DNA from: Delphinus delphis
Taxonomy: Eukaryota; Chordata; Mammalia; Artiodactyla; Delphinidae
DNA: 64,000 bases
Assembly: GCF_949987515.2 (NCBI RefSeq)
Contig: NC_082696.1
Location: forward strand, 59,590,447-59,654,446
Direction: 5' to 3'
Every line of letters starts with the position of its first letter. Positions within the stretch are counted from its first letter, which is position 1. Shown here one piece after another: positions 25,010-37,344 of the stretch. The translations under genes and the position numbers were made by a program. The notes beneath the pieces are model-generated. The model saw only the letters and a program-made list of their open reading frames with translations, was not told the DNA's origin and ran no database searches.

Positions 25010-25185
25010 GCTAGATAATCCGCAAAGCCCAGCAGAAAATGAAAACATGAGGTCTCTTGTTCAGAAGTAATTACGAATTTCAAAACAGTGAGAGCACAGC
25101 ATTAAACAAAGCATTAGGACCTTCAAGGTATTGGCCCCAGTGGCTGCACAGAACACTGACAGATCAATACACATGAAGCCAGCCT
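25010..25185 (+). repeat. Likely ancient interspersed repeat (family unassigned)
   Basis: The order 'cagaaaatgaaaacatgagg', 'tctcttgttcagaagtaatt', 'gagcacagcattaaac' and 'cacatgaagccagcc' matches a sequence I recall as dispersed in mammals. The family name is not certain. Confidence 0.4.
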
Positions 25186-25256
25186 GTTCTCTTGCTTTCT
25201 GCAATCAAACTTCTCTGCTGTGACCCCATGTTGGCATCTATTCAACTAAACTTGGA

Positions 25257-25302
25257 AATGCAGGAATTAACACCTGCATTGCTCAAGCAACTCTTGAGCA
25301 AT
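25257..25302. repeat. Two overlapping short inverted repeats
   Basis: aatgcagg (25257-25264) pairs with cctgcatt (25273-25280). attgctcaag (25278-25287) pairs with cttgagcaat (25293-25302). The two stems share 'att', so as single strands they are mutually exclusive. Confidence 0.7.
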
Positions 25303-25507
25303 GGGAGATGGAAAAAAAGGGATAAATGCTCCCCTTTTTTATCCTTTAGATGTATAATTCTGATGTATGTTCTACAGGGCTCCTCCAGATTCTCTAGCAG
25401 AATGGAGCCCTAAATACTCACAGTGAAAGTCAGCTTAATAACACACCCCTAGCTTGTCATTCCTTTCTTCTTTGTTTCACTCTTCTCAGCTGCTCCCCCC
25501 GTTCCTT

Positions 25508-26424
25508 AAAGACTGGGCGCTATAAAACTCTTAGAGGAAAACATAGGAAGAACACTCTTTGACATAAATCACAGCAAGATCTTTTCTGATCCACCTCCTA
25601 GAGTAATGGAAATAAAAACAAAAATAAACAAACGGGACCTAATGAAACTTAAAAGCTTTTGCACAGCAAAGGAAACCATAAACAAGACGAAAAGACAACA
25701 CTCATCATGGGAGAAAATATTTGCAAACGAATCAACGGAAAAAGGATTCATCTCCAAAATATACAAACAGCTCATGCAGCTCAACATTAAAAAAAGAAAC
25801 AACCCAATCAAAGAATGGACAGAAGACCTAAATAGACATTTCTCCAAAGAAGACATACAGATGGCCAAGAAGCACATGAAAAGCTGCTCAACATCACTAA
25901 TTATTAGAGAAATGCAAATCAAAACTACAGTGAGTTATCACCTCACACCAGTTAGAATGGGCATCATCAGAAAATCTCCAAACAACAAATGCTGGAGAGG
26001 CTGTGGAGAAAAGGGAACCCTCTTGCACTGTTGGGGGGAATGTAAATTGATACAGCCACTATGGAGAACAGTATGGAGGTTCCTTAAAAAACTAAAAATA
26101 GAATTACCATATGACCCAGCAATCCCACTACTGGGCATATACCCGGAGAAAACCATAATTCAAAAAGACACATGCACCCCAATGTTCAATGCAGCACTGT
26201 TTACAATAGTCTGGCCACGGAAGCGACCTAAATGCCCATCGACAGACAAATAGATGAGGAAGATGTGGTACATATATACAATGGAATATTACTCAGCCAT
26301 AAAAAGGAATGAAATTGTTTCATTTGTAGAGACGTGGATGGATCTAGAGACTGCCATACAGAGTGAAGTAAGTCAGAAAGAGAAAAACAAGTATCGTACA
26401 TTAACGCATATATGTGGAACCTAG
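25508..26424 (+). pseudogene. L1 ORF2 C-terminal fragment
   Basis: An open reading segment of 215 codons from 25606 covers the ORF2p C-terminal region, including the cysteine motif C-W-R-G-C..H..C ([19 protein letters not shown]) near residues 128-146 of that segment. It ends at a premature tag (26251-26253) where L1 relatives continue with a tryptophan codon; the usual L1 stop would be at 26422-26424. It has no endonuclease or reverse transcriptase domain, so it cannot retrotranspose. Confidence 0.85.
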
Positions 26425-26636
26425 AAAAATGGTACAGATGAACCGGTTTGCAGGGCATAAATAGAGACACAGATGTAGAGAACAAACACCAAGGGGGGCA
26501 AGTGGTAGGAGGGCGGGGGTGGGGGTGGGATGAATTGGGAGACTGGGATTGACATATATACACTAATATGTATAAAATGGATAACTAATAAGGACCTGCT
26601 GTATAAAAAATAAATAAAATTAAATTTAAAAAAGAA
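25508..26636 (+). mobile_element. 5'-truncated cetacean L1 (ORF2 C-terminus plus 3' UTR)
   Basis: The sequence aligns with the C-terminal part of the L1 at 35512-41381 from about 40225 onward. It continues into a 3' UTR with the G-rich run at 26511-26529 and an A-rich end. Identity to L1-b is high by eye, so both belong to a related, fairly recent cetacean L1 lineage. I could not read a convincing target-site duplication. Start is placed where similarity to L1-b fades. Confidence 0.88.
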
Positions 26637-27569
26637 TAATAAATACATTAGGAAGAAAAACTGGATCAACTAATTATTATATTGAATGATTTCAGTGTGA
26701 AGTGTTTCCAAAACCAATATTTAAAAATCTCAAGGTTATTATATTCCTTTTTGCCATTATCCTATCTCTTCAAATAACACAATCTATTTGAAATTTAAAT
26801 AAATTTAAACTTTTATTAGTAAACTAAAACTTTCATACTACTAAACTCTGGGGATCTGCTAAAGATTTTCCATCTGACCCCACATATTTGGCCAAGAACC
26901 ATGGGGTAAATTTTTCTTTATGTAACATTTACTGTAAAAGTCATGAAATCTTTCATTTCTACAGAAAATAGATAGCAAGTTGGTTTTAAGGGGATAGCTC
27001 AAAATCATCTATATGTAGAATCATCATATTTGGATTTGTTGATCTGTCTTGAGAGGAATTAAAATCTATATGGATGTTTGGGAGTTTACCTTACTCAAAA
27101 ATTTACTATTCACATATCCTATATGTTTAAAATTCTGTATTTGGAATTGTATGTACTTTCAATGTTACCAGGCTTTTCTGAAGGCAGAGCTGTCCACGTG
27201 AATCAGAAATGAGACTGGCATGGAATATAAGGTAACTTGCTCATCTTGACAATGAATATATGTAACCTCTTAGAGGTGGTCAAAACCAAGACAGATACTT
27301 CAGCTGAAAAGATCAAGAAGACACCATAGCTAAGAAGCCACCCTAACCAGAGTATGCTTGAACTAGAACATGAATATGGGAAAACCTACCCCAAAGCTTA
27401 TGAAACACAAAACTTTGAGAAAACAGAAGGTTTATAAATGAGAGGTAGGAAAACCTTCCTTAAAAAGACACAAAAAGAGATAAAGTGATAAAGTGAACAC
27501 CAAATTTAAAATGTCAAACAGTTAACATATGCAATGTTAAGAAATTAGGTATAGAATGCAACTGTGTGT
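26637..27569. other. Unassigned AT-rich DNA
   Basis: No feature is recognised between the L1 fragments. Parts from about 27300 may already be very old L1 sequence. Confidence 0.4.
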
Positions 27570-28557
27570 GTAAACAACAAACAGTGGATTATATCCAGAA
27601 TAAATTGTTTTTAAACACTCTTCTAAATCAAGAAGAAAAACAAAACTAACCTAATATAAAAATGAAACAAGAACATGAAGAGAACACCACAAAACAGGAA
27701 TTAAAAATAGTGCAAATAACTACAATAAATGTTTTTTAAAAGATACTTACCCTCATTGGTAACCAAGGAAATATAAATTAAAACAAAAATGAGATACATT
27801 CTTCACTCATAAGATTGTCCAAAAAAAAAACTGAAGTTCTAAATCTATTAGACATTGGATAATCTGAGGGAATAGTCATTTTGGGGTACCACTAGTAGGC
27901 ATATAAATGGGTACATCAAATTTAAAGGAAAATTTATATCTACTCAAACTTGGGTACATTTGCTATTACCCAACAATCTCACTTTTAGGTGTCAAACACA
28001 GAGAAAAATTGGCAGATGAAAACAAGGCGGCATGTACAAGGATGTCCACTGTAGCTTTTTTATAGTACCAGAAATTTTGGGGGGGGGAAGGGATATATAT
28101 ACATATATGACCTCAATAAGAGAATGACTAAATAAATAATTATCTCAAGGGGGAGCCTAGACTTGAGAGTGTTTTTAGTTAAAGAAATATTTAAACTTAT
28201 TTTTACTATTTTAATGTTTCATAAGAATTTATTCATGTATTATATGAGTAACTAAAATGGTTTTAAAAGAAAACAAGGAATCTCCAGAGGATTAAGCTGA
28301 CTGAAAAAAGCAATCCCAAAGGTCACATACTGTATAATTCCATTTATATTATATAACATTTCTGAAATGACAGAATTTTACAAACAAAGAACCGATAAGT
28401 GGTTGCAAGGGATTAGAGATGAGAAAGAAGCTGGTGTCATTATAAAAGGGCAACACAAGAGATCCTTGTGGTAATGAAACTGTCCTGTTCAGTATCTTTT
28501 CTGTGGTGGTAGATACATTAACTTACACACATGATAATATTGTGTAGAACTAAATGT

Positions 28558-28584
28558 ACACACACACACACACACACACACACA
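28558..28584 (+). repeat. (AC)13 microsatellite inside L1M 3' UTR
   Basis: A perfect dinucleotide run at the place where this L1M subfamily normally carries a CA-rich segment, so it probably expanded from the element itself. Confidence 0.9.
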
Positions 28585-28682
28585 AATAAAACTGGAGAAA
28601 TCTGAATAAGATCAGTAGATTGCAACAGTGTCAATATCCTGGTTGTGCTATTATACTATAGTTTGGCAAAAATGTTAACACT

Positions 28683-29143
28683 GTTGAGGGTCTGCATATA
28701 CAAGGAGATAATGGCAAGACCATACAAGATGATAGTACTCTGATTCATAAACTCTGGAGCAACCATCTTGGGAAGCCAAACCTCTGCAGCAATTGGCCCA
28801 GAACAGTCAGGATTCATTCAGTAACTGCCAGTTCCCCTATTTCCTGCCACCCTTTCAACTCAGGATCAACTAGAGAAAGTCAGATATGCTCTCCAAACCA
28901 ATCATCCAAGATGGCTCATTTCTAGTTAGCCAACATCCAGTTTCCTCATGCCAACAACCTCTAGTCAGAACACATCTGAGGCTTTCCCTTTTTTCCACTA
29001 TAAAGCTTCCCTACTCCCCTGCCTGCCTTTGAATCTCTACTGAATGCAAGTGATGGTGGCTGGCTCCTTGCTATAGCAAGCTTGGATTGAATAGCCTCTA
29101 TCTGTTCCCATTTGGGTGATCTTCATTTATTTCCCCAATGTAA
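28683..29143 (+). mobile_element. LTR-like insert of about 460 bp within the L1M
   Basis: This segment splits an otherwise continuous L1M 3' UTR. It begins near 'tgttgagggtctgc', contains an AT-box-like 'ccactataaagcttccc' at about 28997, and ends near 'atttatttcccca'. The later part ('ctccttgctatagcaagc', 'cctctatctgttcccatt') reads like the U5-proximal end of a retroviral LTR. It could be a solo LTR of an old ERV. The exact ends, target duplication and family are not resolved, and no retroviral coding region is present. Confidence 0.5.
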
Positions 29144-29220
29144 ATGGATCTCGATGTGTTATTTCTTACAACTGCATGTGAACCTACAATTATCTCAATA
29201 AAATTTTCCATTAAAAATAT

Positions 29221-29894
29221 GCCTAGAATTTAAAAATGTTCTTTTAAGTACTGGTCCTTTATATCCTTCCTCACTCCAGTTTGTTTTCCCTTCCTCTACT
29301 ATAGAAGACCACCACAGAAGTGTAGCTGAGGATGGAGGGGGAGGGAAGGAGAATGGCAGAAAATAAACATCCTGGAATAGGCATTTAAAAATATCTTTGA
29401 AATTGCCAGAGCACTAGACTATCTTCAATTACATCTAAATCTACCACTGTATTCTAATTGTTCTACTTGATTGGTTTGGGGGGAGGAAGGGAGCTCCTAA
29501 AATTTAACGTCAAAGATGATTTTTTTCAAATATCAAATATTTAATTCACCACTTAGAACGTTGAAACTGTGTGTACACTAGGTCAAAAGAAAGATTTCAC
29601 AACAACCCCTGAAAATGGATTCCTTGAGACACCAGGAACAAGGCTTTCTAAAGAACATACATGAGTATACACAGGTTCAAATCTAGCTACCATCAATATG
29701 GCCACAAATCTCCTATAAGGCAGTAAAGATAATCAGTCCACCATGAATTAAACTCAGCACACAAAGTTAAATGCAGGAGGCAGCAATGAATAATCAGTAC
29801 AGATTCCAAGCAATGGTCACATCATGCTCTAAACTAGCTTAACCTTCAGATGCATATTATTAAACATTGCATGGGATGTTTCTTTATGATCTAA
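29221..29894. other. Unassigned DNA
   Basis: No feature is recognised. Confidence 0.4.
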
Positions 29895-30065
29895 GCCGCT
29901 GCTGCTCAGAGTGTAGTCTGAGATAAGCAGTACTGGCAAAACCTAAGAGTTTGTTAGAAATGCAGACCCTCAGGCCAACCACAAACCTACTGATTCAGAA
30001 TCTGCACTTGAGCAAGGTCCCCAGGTAACTCATCAGCACATTCAGGTCTGAGAAGCACCACTCTA
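29895..30065 (-). mobile_element. MER5-type DNA transposon fossil (hAT-Charlie MITE)
   Basis: The order 'agagtttgttagaaatgcag', 'cctactgattcagaatctgc' and 'aggtctgagaagcacc' follows the MER5A/MER5B layout. It is a non-autonomous hAT relic with no transposase. Confidence 0.8.
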
Positions 30066-30434
30066 AACTAGCTAAAGCTTAGTTGGATAACTTAGTTAGA
30101 ATTGTAATGCCTATTCAGAAGAGTATGGAATTAAATAAAAAGAGATTAAGGAATTCTTAGCACAATGCTAAGCACATGATCAATAAACACTGGCTTCCTT
30201 CCTATCACATTTAGTCTTATTTGTAGTTAATTTGATTTCTGTCAAACAGAGCTGTCAATGAATGATAAACATCTAATTGGCAGGAAAGCATTTCTCACCT
30301 AAAGATAGTTAACAAATAGTAGTTAAATATATTTTGAATTAAAGCAGTTTGATAGGTAAAAATGAACCACAATTTGATAGGTTGGTGGTAAGACTAAGTT
30401 CTGCTGCTGGACATTTTACTGCTATTATTGATTA
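30066..30434. other. Mostly unassigned DNA
   Basis: The 30150-30205 part ('cacaatgctaagcacatgat', 'caataaacactgg') looks like the 3' end of a MIR on the plus strand. Nothing else is recognised. Confidence 0.4.
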
Positions 30435-30690
30435 TAATAACAATAGCAAACACATAATGCTTGCTATGCAGCAGACATTTTCTAAGTGTCTGTCAAATTA
30501 CTTATCTAATCCTTACAATAATTCTATAAAGTAAGTACTATTTCATCATCCTCATTTTATATGTGAGGATATTGGGACACACAAGACTTTCTCAAAAATT
30601 GCGTGGCTTGTAAGAGAAGAATCAGGATTTAAACCCAGGCAATCTTGCTCCAAAGTCATATTTTAACCACTATACTATAACTTCTGATAC
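30435..30690 (-). mobile_element. MIR SINE remnant, inverted
   Basis: Reads as inverted MIR: 'atctaatccttacaataatt', 'cctcattttatatgtgagga', 'gatttaaacccaggcaatct' and 'ttttaaccactatactataa'. One of the better-preserved MIR copies here. Confidence 0.88.
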
Positions 30691-32429
30691 GGGCATTACA
30701 TATGACCTATGTATCTTAAAGATTTGTTAACAATAATATTTTATAATTATAAAGTTATTAAAATTTTCTGTTTAACTAAAATTTGAGTTACACAACTAAA
30801 AATGCAAAACTAATCATAATAGGTCAAATACATACTTTATTGTTAAAACAATGAGTCACTGACCTGCTCTTATTCATTTTTAAAAAATAAATCAACACTC
30901 ACAGACCTTACATTCTCGCAAAGCACATAGTGTTCAAATTCACTCCAAAAACGTACAACCAATTAGGAATCTTTCTTTATGGTGATGGTTAACAGAAAAA
31001 TAAGTAATCAGGTAAAATAAAATGATTATTTATGTACAAATTTCAAAAGTAGATAGGAGAGAAAAATTTGCACTAAACTGAGGGGAGAAAAAACTTCTAT
31101 TGCTGGAAGTTTGAAAAATAGAGGACAAGAAAAAATTCTTTATAATCCTTATCTGGCAAAATTCAAAACATGATTTCTCACCTAAATGATCCCTTAAAAG
31201 AAAAAGAAAGTTACACTATAGTTGAGGGCTTTCAGAATATTTGACATAAAAGGGCACTCTTATTGTTTATTTAAACAACCAAGTGTTATTTGAAAAAGAT
31301 GCATTAGCTTATAATCTATGCTAATTTGGGATGCTTAAATATGTCGATTCATGGGACTGATTAAACAAATAAAAACAATAAAAAGATACAAAACATTAAA
31401 TACAGATTCAGTAATTATACCTGGAGTGGGATCTCCTAATTTTAACAGATGTATGGCTATGGAAACAAGCTTTTTAAAGATCACGTTATCAAAACAAAAG
31501 CAACACTCACATATACAAAGGGGAGTGTATTAACAAACATATAGTAAATAAAGTGAGTAGAAATAAGAACTTTTATAATGTCATATAAATAATTACTAGT
31601 AGCTTGAATAGAATTTTAGAGACTACCATATGCTGATTGCAAAACTGCTGTATCTCAAACTACTTTTAAAGTAAGATTATGTACTTTGGAAATCTATTAG
31701 ATGGAAAGTGGCATTAGATGACTCAAAAAATAGGTTGAAGTTTTGATAAAGACACTGAAGTGGTAGATTACTGAGTTCACCAAGATAAATAAATCTGAGT
31801 ACAATAATTCCATGACATGTGAGAATGGAAAAAAAGCAACATTTATTAACTATTATTTTCATGGAAAAATAGAAATTAAATTTCTAAATAAAATTTTATA
31901 AGTATATAACACAATTTCATCTATATTCCTAGAAGTTTAAAATTTTAAGTCAGCCAAAACTTCAGGGGAATCTTTTCATTAGAAAGATGAGAATTGCCTT
32001 GTATCTTCCATTAGAGGCTGATATATTTAAACAAGTGAAAAATATAAGAAAGAAAGCGTTAGCTTCAAGGTGCTTACGGTTACTAACACCACAAGATTGT
32101 TTTATGGAATATTTATCTCTTGAGATCTTTAAAATGAACACAGGGAAATATATGTTCAATTAGTTTCATTTTGGGGAAGAAGGGATTGAATCTGAAGATC
32201 CCAACCAATTCTATGATTTCTTATTCCTCATATGAGCAATAGAATGTTGAAAACACTGAAACTGCATTTTTGTTAATGCTATTTACCAAAGAAAATGGAT
32301 CTCTAATGATTTCTGCTTATCAAATTGTTTTTATCTATTTTTAAAGGTTTTAATTAAGGGTAATCAAAAAAGAGCATACTATCTAATTCTTTCTAAAATT
32401 CAAGCAAGACCCTGAGATAATCATTTTAT
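30691..32429. other. Unassigned AT-rich DNA
   Basis: No repeat family or gene is recognised over 1.7 kb. Open frames of 60-65 codons are chance-sized. Confidence 0.45.
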
Positions 32430-32985
32430 TCATTTATTTCACAAATAATGATTGAGGTTTGACTCAGTGGCAGACACTGTGCTAAGTCAAGGGAGATAGA
32501 AATGAATGAGAACGGCCAGGTAGCTGTCTTTACAGAGCATATGTTTAAGGGAGAAGAGACAAAAAATAAATCTAGACATACAAATAAATAAATAAGAATT
32601 TCAAATAGTAAACAGTTCTGGGAAAAAATAAGAGGGTAGAGAGTCACTGGAGTAGCAATGAAGGTGATTGGACTGAGAATGCTATGAGACAATTACATTT
32701 GAGCTAAGATATAACTGATGAGAAAGAAATAGCAATAGAAGGAACTTCAAGTGAAAAGCCCCTAATACTAGAGTGCTTAAGATTCATAAAAAGACCTATG
32801 TTGTATATAGCATAGTATGCAAGTAAGAAAGTGTTATATGGTGAAGTCAGATGTAGACAGTGTCCCTATACATTGGTCCTTATAGACCATGGTAAGGAAT
32901 TGGAAATTCCTTTCTATTTATTTCTAATTTATTCTAAATTTAATGTGAAGCCATTACTGGGAGGTAAACAAGAGTTTAATAAAAT
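32430..32985 (+). repeat. Ancient mammalian interspersed repeat, copy 2 (family unassigned)
   Basis: It shares block order with 3187-3735: 'cagacactgtgctaagtcaag', 'agaatttcaaatagtaaaca', 'acatttgagctaagatataa', 'tatagaccatggtaagga' and 'gtgaagccattactggg'. This copy keeps the later segments better. Non-coding. Confidence 0.6.
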
Positions 32986-33059
32986 CTTATTTATTTAAAA
33001 AAGTAAAAAACAGCTTCACTGATTAATTCTAACATATTTAATGAAGAAACAATACCAAT

Positions 33060-34500
33060 CCTTCACATATAAATATAGTCAACTGATCTTTGACAAGAGA
33101 GTAAAGGCAGTTCAACAGAGCAAAGGCAGTCTTTTCAACAAATGTGGCTGGAACACTTGGACATCCATAGGGGAAAAAAAGTCTAGACAGACAATAAAAC
33201 CTTCAAAATACAAAAAAATTAAACCAAAATAGATCATAGACTAAATGTAAAACACGAAACTATTAAATGCCTAAAAGATAACATAGGAGAAAATCTAGAA
33301 GACCTTAGGTTGGGGACTTTTTAGATACAACACCAAATGCACAATCCACAAAAGAAAGAATTCATAAGCTGGACTTCGTTCAAATTAAAAGTGTCTGCTC
33401 TGTGACTGAGAGAAAATATTTGCAAAAGGTATATTTGATAAAAGATTATTATCCAAATATACAAAGAATTCTTAAAGCTCAACAATAAGAAAGCAAAAAA
33501 CTCAAAAACTGGGCCAAAGACTTTTTAACAGATACCTCACCAAAGAAGACATACAGATGGCAAATAAGCATACAAAAAGATGCTCTACATTATACATCAT
33601 CAGGGAAATGCAAATTAAAACAACAACGAGCTATAACTACACACCTTTAGAATAGCCAAAATGCAGAACACTAACAACACCAAGTGCTGGTGGGATTGTA
33701 GAGCAACAGGAACCCTCATTCATTGCTGGTGGGAAGGGAAAATGGTTCAGCCACTTTGGAAGACAATTTGGTGGTTTCTTAAAAAACTAAATATACTCTT
33801 ACCATACAATCCAGCAATCGCACTCCCTGGTATTTACCTGAAGGATCTGAAAATGTATGTCCACTAAAAAACTTGCACACAGATGTTTATAGAAGTTTTA
33901 TTTCTAAGTGCCTAACCTTAGAAGTGACCAAGAGGTCCTTCAGTAGGTGAATGAATAAATAAACTGTAGTACATCCAGACAATGGAATTTTATTCAGTGC
34001 TGAAAATAAATGAACTATGAAGCCCTGAAAAGACAAGGAAGAACTTTCAATGCATATTGCTAATGAAAGAAACCAATATAAAATGGCTACATACTATATG
34101 ACTCCAACTACCTGACATTCTGAAAAAAATATGGAGACAGTAGAAAGATCAGTGGTTGCCAGGGATTAGAGGAAAGGGAGGGATGAACAGGCAGAGCATA
34201 GAGGATTTTTAGGACAGTGAAAATATTCCATATGATACTGTAATGGTGGATACATGTCATTGTATATTTGTTCAAAGCATAGAATATATAACACCAAGAG
34301 TAAGCCCTAAATGTAAACCATGAACTGTGGGTGATAATGATGTATCGATGTAGGTTCATCAATTACAACAAATGCACCACTCTGCGGGGAGTTGTTTAGA
34401 GCATGAGATGCTATTCATGTGTGGGGACAGGGAGGTATGTCTACCTTCTTCTCAATTTTGCCATGAACCTAAAACTGCTCTTTTTAAAAAGTCTATTATA
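33060..34500 (+). mobile_element. Old L1M, 5'-truncated, with 3' UTR
   Basis: It begins in ORF2 after the reverse transcriptase ('agtcaactgatctttgacaa') and runs through the C-terminal cysteine region. A 68-codon open piece at 33661-33867 keeps 'KCWWDC..GTLIHCWWEG', in which the last cysteine has become glycine. An L1MA/MB-like 3' UTR follows ('gatcagtggttgccagggat', 'gtgataatgatgtatcgatg') and ends near 'aaagtctatta'. Stops and small deletions break ORF2. It is followed head-to-tail by another L1. Confidence 0.8.
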
Positions 34501-35497
34501 TGAAACAAACAAACTACAAAACACTGCTTGGAGAAATTGAAGAATAAATAAATAGGGAGATATTCCACATTCATAAATTTGAAAACAATATTGTTAAAAT
34601 GACAATTCTCCTCAAAATGATCTATAGATTCAACCCAACTGCTATTGAAATTCAAGTAATCTATTTTGTAGATTTACAAGCTAATCCCTAAATTTATACA
34701 GAAATGAGAAGGACCAGGAATAGACAAAAAAGTTTTTTTTTTACAAAATCAGACTTACATTATCTGATTTCAAAACACACCACAAAGCTACAATCATTAA
34801 GACAATATGATATCGGTATAAAAACAGACATTTAGGTCAGCGGAATAGAATTGAGAATCCATAAGTAATTATATATTCGTGATCAAATGATTTTCAATAA
34901 AAATGCCAAGACATTACAATAGCAAAAGTTTTTTCAACATATGGTAATGGAATATTCATATGTCAAAAATCAACTTAGACTCTTACCTCATAATATACGC
35001 AAATGATCTCAAAATGGATTATAACCCTAAACAATAAGATCTAATGCTATAAACTCTTTAGAAGAAAGCATATAATAAAATCTTTGTGCATTAAATCAGG
35101 CAAAGAGTTCTTAGGCATGACAACAAAAGCACAATCCATAAAAGAAAAAGTTGATAAACTGGACTACCTTAAAATTAAAACTTTTTCACATTCAAAACAT
35201 ACCATTAATACAATAAAAAAGACAAGTCACAAACTTGAAGAAAGTACTTTCAGATCATATTTCTGTAAAGGATTTTTATCTAGAATATATAAAATGCTTA
35301 GAATTCAATAATAACAAACAACTCAATTCAAAAATGAGCAAACTATTTAAAAAGACATTTCAATGAAGATAAGTGAATGGTTAATAAATGTGTAAAAATA
35401 TGCTCATCAATATTGACTTTCATCAGGGAAACTCAAGTTAAAACCTCAGTTAGATACCACTATTCACCTATTAGAACAGCTATAATCTAATAGATAG

Positions 35498-35511
35498 AAA
35501 ACACAAAGTGT
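35498..35511 (+). repeat. Target-site duplication, left copy, of the nested L1
   Basis: aaaacacaaagtgt here and aaaacacaaggtgt at 41382-41395 differ at one base. They bracket the near full-length L1 exactly. Confidence 0.85.
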
Positions 35512-36409
35512 GATTGGTTCAAGATGGTGGAGTAGAAGGATGTGTGCTAACTCCCTCTTGCAAGAGCACTGGAATCATAACTAACTGCTGAACAATCATC
35601 GACAGGAAGACACTGGAAGTCACCAAAAAAGATACCCCACATCCAAAGACAAAGGAGAAGCTGCAATGAGACGATAAAATCAAATGATAAAATCAAATCC
35701 CATAACTGCTGGATGGGCGAAACACAAACAGGAGAACAATTCTACCGCAGAAGTCCACCCACTGGAGTGAAGGTTCTGAGCCCCACGTGAGGCTTCCCAA
35801 GCTGGGGGTCTGGCAACAGGATGAGGAATCCCCAGAGATCCAGACTTTGAAGGCCAGTGAGACTTGACTGCAGGACTTCAACAGGACTGGGGGGACACAG
35901 AAACTCCACGCTTGGAGGGCACACACAAAATAGTGTGCACACCAGGACCCAGGGGGAAGGAGCAGTTACCCCATAGGAGACTGAATCAGACCTACCTGCT
36001 AGTGTCAGAGGGTCTCCTGCAGAGGCGGAGGGGCGGCTGTGGCTCACTGCGGAGGGGAAAAGGACACTGGCAGCAGAAGTTCTGGGAAGTACTCATTGGT
36101 ATGAGGCCTCCCAGAGTCCATCATTAGCCCCGCCAAAGAGCCTGTAGGTTGCAGTGCTGGGTTGCCTCAGGCCAAAGAACCAACAGGGAGGGAACACAGC
36201 CCCACCCATCGGCAGACAAGCATATTAAACTTTTACTGAGCTCTGCCCACCAGAGCAACAGGAGCTCTACCCACCACCAGTCCCTCCCATCAGGAAGCTT
36301 GCACAAGCCTCTTAGATAGCCTCATCCACCCAAGGGCAGACAGCAGAAGCAAGAACAACAATCCTGCAACCTGCAGAACGAAAGCCACAATCACAGACAG
36401 ATAGACAAA
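35512..36409 (+). promoter_or_regulatory. L1-b 5' UTR
   Basis: About 0.9 kb of GC-richer sequence before ORF1, including 'cacccactggagtgaaggtt' and 'accagtccctcccatcagga'. In L1 elements the 5' UTR carries the internal pol II promoter. Open frames at 35693-36306 on both strands are readings of this UTR and not genes. Confidence 0.8.
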
Positions 36410-37287
36410 ATGAAAAGGCAGAGGACTATGTCCCAGATGAAGGAACAAGATAAAACCCCAGAAAAACAACTAAATGAAGTGCGACAGGCAAACTTCCAGA
36501 AAAAGAATTCAGAATAATCATAGTGAAGATAATCCAGGACCTCGAAAAAAGAATGGAGGCAAGGATTGAGAAGCTGCAAGAAATGTTTAACAATGGCCTA
36601 GAAGAATTAAAGAACAAACAAACAGAGATGAACAATACAATAACTGAAATGAAATATACACTAGAAGGAACCAATAGCAGAATAACTTAGGCAGAAGAAT
36701 GGGTAAGTGACCTGGAAGACAGAATGGTGGAAATCACTGCCATGGACCCGAATAAAGAAAAAAGAATGAAAAGAAATGAAGACAGCCTAAGAGACCTCTG
36801 GGACAACATTAAATGCCCCAATGTTCGCATTATAGGGGTCCCAGAAGGAGAAGAGAGAGAGAAAGGACCCGAGAAAATATCTGAAGAGATTATAGTCAAA
36901 AATTTCCCTAACAAGGGAAAGGAAATAGTCACCCAAGTCCAGGAAGTGCAGAAAGTTCCAGGCAGGATAAACCCAAGGAGAAACATGCTGAGACAGATAG
37001 TAATCAAATTGACAAAATTAAAGACAAAGAAAAATTATTAAAAACAACAAGAGAAAAATGACAAATAATACACAAGGGCACTCCCTTAAACTCTGCAAGC
37101 CAGAAGGGAGTGGTACAATATATCTAAAGTGATGAAAGGGAAGAAGCTACAACCAAGAATACTCTACCCAGCAAGGATCTCATTCAGATTCGATGGAGAA
37201 ATCAAAAGCTTGGCAGACAAGCAAAAGCTAAGAGAATTCAGCATCACCAAACCAGCTCTACAGCAAATTCTAAAGGAACTTCTCTAA
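36410..37287 (+). pseudogene. L1 ORF1 pseudogene (RNA-binding chaperone)
   Basis: It starts at ATG 36410-36412 (MKRQRTMSQMKEQDKTP) and would end at taa 37285-37287. ORF1p is the trimeric nucleic-acid chaperone of the L1 particle. The coiled-coil region (ELKNKQTEMNNTITEM) and the RNA-binding part (NVRIIGVPEGEE) are readable. A one-base loss near 36480 shifts frame, an in-frame tag sits at 36688-36690, and the longest intact piece is 36724-37041. A further deletion near 37085 removes residues before 'ARREW'-like sequence. It cannot give full-length protein. Confidence 0.88.
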
Positions 37288-37344
37288 GTGGGAAACACAA
37301 GAGAAGAAAAGGACCTAAAAAACAAACCCCAAACAATTAATAAA

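Larger units (their letters stand above)
27570..29220 (+). mobile_element. Old L1M remnant with 3' end, interrupted
   Basis: The first part follows the ORF2 C-terminal region at low identity ('atatccagaataaattg', 'ggtaaccaaggaaatataaa', 'acccaacaatctcactt'). It passes into an L1MC-like 3' UTR with (AC)n at 28558-28584, 'aaactggagaaatctgaata' and 'atcctggttgtgctattat'. The UTR breaks off near 28683 and resumes near 29143 ('ttatttcttacaactgcatg', 'atctcaataaaattttcc'). All frames are decayed. Confidence 0.75.

Noticed and set aside
35693..36306. Open frames of 60-101 codons on both strands
   Set aside because: They fall in the GC-richer 5' UTR of the L1 at 35512-41381 and have no host-gene features.
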